From the NCBI GenBank assembly GCA_038203935.1, contig JBBRDM010000199.1, positions 1-9,112 of the forward strand: a stretch of 9,112 bases of DNA, read 5' to 3'. Numbering within the stretch: position 1 is the first letter of the stretch; each line of letters starts with the position of its first letter. Shown one piece after another: positions 7,753 through 9,112 of the stretch. A model generated the notes under the pieces. That model was not told the DNA's origin. It was given only the letters and a program-made list of their open reading frames with translations, and did not search any database. The DNA is from JANXSG01 sp038203935 (GTDB taxonomy: Bacteria > Armatimonadota > Chthonomonadetes > Chthonomonadales > Chthonomonadaceae). The translations under genes and the position numbers were made by a program.

Positions 7753-8103
7753 ATGACTGGTCATGCGCATGTAACCCCTGTGCGGGTTTATCTGGTGGTA
7801 TATGTACTTCTTCTCATGCTGTTGGTTGCGACTGTAGGCGTCTATTTTGTGCCGCACACTATGCTTAGTCCCGCAGCAGGGCTTGCTGTCGCTATGGCGA
7901 TTGCGATTGTAAAGGCAGCACTGGTAATCGGATTTTTTATGCAGGTTGTATACGGAACCAAACTCACCTGGCTATGGGCTGCAATCGGGTTTGTTTGGCT
8001 TTCATTGCTGGCTGGAATCATGATCGACTATTCAACTCGACACATGAACATGCCGGATGGAAGCGCTTTCGACCGGATGCAGACTCAGGCACCTGTGAAA
8101 TAG
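7753..8103 (+). CDS. coxD: Cytochrome c oxidase subunit IV (caa3-type, small membrane subunit)
   Basis: A 116-residue protein of the prokaryotic COX4/caa3 subunit IV family. Three transmembrane helices are seen near 11-33, 41-67 and 70-92. The second contains AIAIVKAALVIGFFMQ, where the Lys-Ala-x-Leu-Val pattern is the family hallmark. The helix starts and ends and the length match other subunit IV proteins. In the enzyme it packs beside subunits I and III and is thought to help assembly; this is family knowledge. The ATG starts three bases after the coxC stop, with only a weak purine-rich stretch (GGGAAAAGA) before it, so its translation may depend on ribosomes finishing coxC. The TAG at 8101-8103 ends the operon and touches the stop of the opposite-strand gene. 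Confidence 0.92.
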   Translation: MTGHAHVTPVRVYLVVYVLLLMLLVATVGVYFVPHTMLSPAAGLAVAMAIAIVKAALVIGFFMQVVYGTKLTWLWAAIGFVWLSLLAGIMIDYSTRHMNMPDGSAFDRMQTQAPVK

Positions 8104-9093
8104 TTAGTAGCCGCTCCGAACCAATCCCAATACCGCCCAAGCGCTCCCTGCCCCGATGATTGGTATGAGGTTTTTTGCCCTTTCACCGCCGTTGTCACGC
8201 GGTCGTGAAGTCATCGGCCAGGAGCCGTCCTCACGCTGAGTTTTGATTAGAAAAACATGCCCTTTCGAGATGACCGGATCTCTGGGTTTTGCTCCCGCGC
8301 TCGCAAGAGCGTAAAGGGCCTGCCCCGTGGCCCAGGCATCACTCGCCATGTCTTTCGACTGGCTCCATCCTCCATCCTCATTTTGTCGTTCATTGATACG
8401 CTGAACCAACGGCTTCCACTCTTTCGCCGGTCTTCCTGCCTTTTTCCAAACAATCAAGCGGAGTGCTATCGATTGCGGGTCGTCATCGGTCTTTGTTTCG
8501 GTAAGCCACTTGATCGCCTTGTCGCGAACGATAGCAGCGTCAGTATCGCCACTTGCTGCAGCGGTGCTTACCGCCAGTGTTGCAAGGGCGGTCATGCTGT
8601 CATCTGATTCACCGAAAAATGGAGGCCGCGTTTTGGGCCAGGATAACCATCCTCCCGCAGCGGTCTGGTCCATCGCCAGTGTATTCAAAAGTAGCTTGAG
8701 CTCCTTTTGGGACGCGGCATCCGGTTTTGGATCTGCGCCGAACCCGAGAGCGAACCATGCAGCTCATGCATTCAGTCTTCTGGTCGCTCCCGGGGGAATG
8801 GGCTCAACCGGAGCGCCGTAGTTCGTATCCTCGACCCATTTTGTCAGCTCAGCCAGCACCTGCTCATCGACTGCACGACCACGCTGCTTAGCCTCACGCA
8901 TCGACCAAATCTCCAGGCCGGCATGGTGGCACGCTACGCAGTTATGCTCCTTTTTCCAGGTCATCGTGTCCCTGGCCAGAAAAACAAGCCCGCGATCAAT
9001 AGTAGAGTTGAGCATCTGTTGATTCGGTCGAACTTCCCCACCGAATACCGGCGTTGAAATTACAAACAAGACTATCGCAGCAATCCATCTCAT
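8104..9093 (-). pseudogene. Secreted CxxCH and QW-repeat (squalene-cyclase-like) protein, interrupted by an in-frame TGA
   Basis: One reading frame of 330 codons runs from ATG (9091-9093) to TAA (8104-8106), broken only by TGA at 8764-8766 (codon 110). The first half (109 residues) has a signal peptide (MRWIAAIVLFVISTPVFGG) and the motif EHNCVACHHAGLEIW at 50-64, whose Cys52 and Cys55-His56 could bind haem c. The second half, codons 111-329, begins AAWFALGFGADPKPD and holds alpha-helical repeats of the prenyltransferase/squalene-cyclase type: GGWLSWP at 147-153, QNEDGGW at 237-243, SDAWATGQALYALASAG at about 251-267 and QREDGSW at 286-292. No catalytic DxDD is seen, so cyclase activity is not implied. 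Similar exported CxxCH/QW proteins are familiar from Planctomycetota; their function is not known to me. A TTG at 8688 or the in-frame ATG at codon 141 (8671-8673) could restart the second half, but without an export signal. The gene looks more GC-rich than the operon. Confidence 0.8.
8764..8766 (-). other. In-frame TGA that interrupts the reverse-strand gene
   Basis: On the minus strand the codons read CTG AAT GCA TGA GCT GCA TGG TTC, giving L-N-A-stop-A-A-W-F. The frame stays open and protein-like for 219 more codons. TGA is the normal stop of actD, actE, coxB and coxA in this window, so a changed genetic code does not explain it. It is one base change away from several sense codons, including CGA, GGA, TGG and TGC. 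Confidence 0.85.
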
Positions 9094-9100
9094 TTCGGAA

Positions 9101-9105
9101 CCTCC
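9101..9105 (-). promoter_or_regulatory. Ribosome binding site of the reverse-strand gene
   Basis: Read on the minus strand this is GGAGG, followed by seven bases (TTCCGAA) and the ATG at 9091-9093. It supports that start, which also gives a complete signal peptide. Any promoter lies beyond the window edge. Confidence 0.8.
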
Positions 9106-9112
9106 GATCGAG

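Noticed and set aside
8120..8176. Possible terminator for the operon: ACCAATC (8120-8126) pairs with GATTGGT (8158-8164), with a T6 run at 8171-8176.
   Set aside because: The stem is only seven bases with a 31-base loop, and the T run is six bases past the stem, so it does not fit a normal intrinsic terminator.
8257..8607. Open frames on the plus strand across the reverse gene, including 8510-8821 and 8707-9057.
   Set aside because: The minus strand carries a signal peptide, CxxCH and QW motifs; the plus-strand products are Arg/Ser/Cys-rich and look like shadows of a coding strand.
8764..8766. TGA read as Trp, Gly or selenocysteine.
   Set aside because: TGA ends four other genes in the window, which speaks against recoding in the genome; no redox context or clear SECIS-like hairpin supports selenocysteine.

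Overview
The window is one dense respiratory operon on the plus strand (1-8103), followed by a single oppositely oriented gene (8104-9093). The operon holds the end of an Alternative Complex III (ACIII) cluster: the 3' part of actC, then actD, actE and actF. A small gene for a single-span membrane protein follows, then a Sco-type copper chaperone, then all four subunit genes of a caa3-type cytochrome c oxidase in the order coxB (II), coxA (I), coxC (III), coxD (IV). Genes overlap or are separated by at most 41 bases, several through ATGA or GTGA stop/start overlaps. I see no internal promoter or terminator, so one long transcript starting upstream of the window is likely.

The functional reading rests on established families. 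ACIII takes electrons from membrane quinol and passes them through its haem subunits, including the mono-haem lipoprotein ActE. They go on to the cytochrome c domain fused to subunit II, then through CuA to haem a and the haem a3/CuB site of subunit I, where oxygen is reduced. Sco helps load CuA. Subunit I carries Tyr-Ser in a YSHPAVY motif instead of the Glu of GHPEVY, which places it in the A2 type of haem-copper oxidases, as in Rhodothermus marinus caa3. Its K-channel Lys and D-channel entrance Asp are present.

The reverse-strand gene encodes a predicted secreted protein. It has a signal peptide, a CVACH motif and C-terminal QxEDGxW repeats of the prenyltransferase/squalene-cyclase type. 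Its reading frame runs from an ATG with a good ribosome binding site to a TAA that directly abuts the coxD stop, but it is interrupted by one in-frame TGA at 8764-8766. TGA ends other genes here (actD, actE, coxB, coxA), so it is not a reassigned codon. This is a pseudogene, a sequence error, or a readthrough case.

The organism is a Gram-negative-type aerobic bacterium. An ACIII-Sco-caa3 operon next to a secreted CxxCH/QW-repeat protein suggests the Planctomycetota or a neighbouring phylum (Verrucomicrobiota, Acidobacteriota). This is inference from gene content and is only moderately certain. No RNA genes, CRISPR arrays, insertion sequences or phage genes were seen, and no stretch of 300 bases lacks a gene. 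Apart from the interrupted reverse-strand gene and one poorly characterised small membrane protein, the window looks like a known respiratory system and not a new one.
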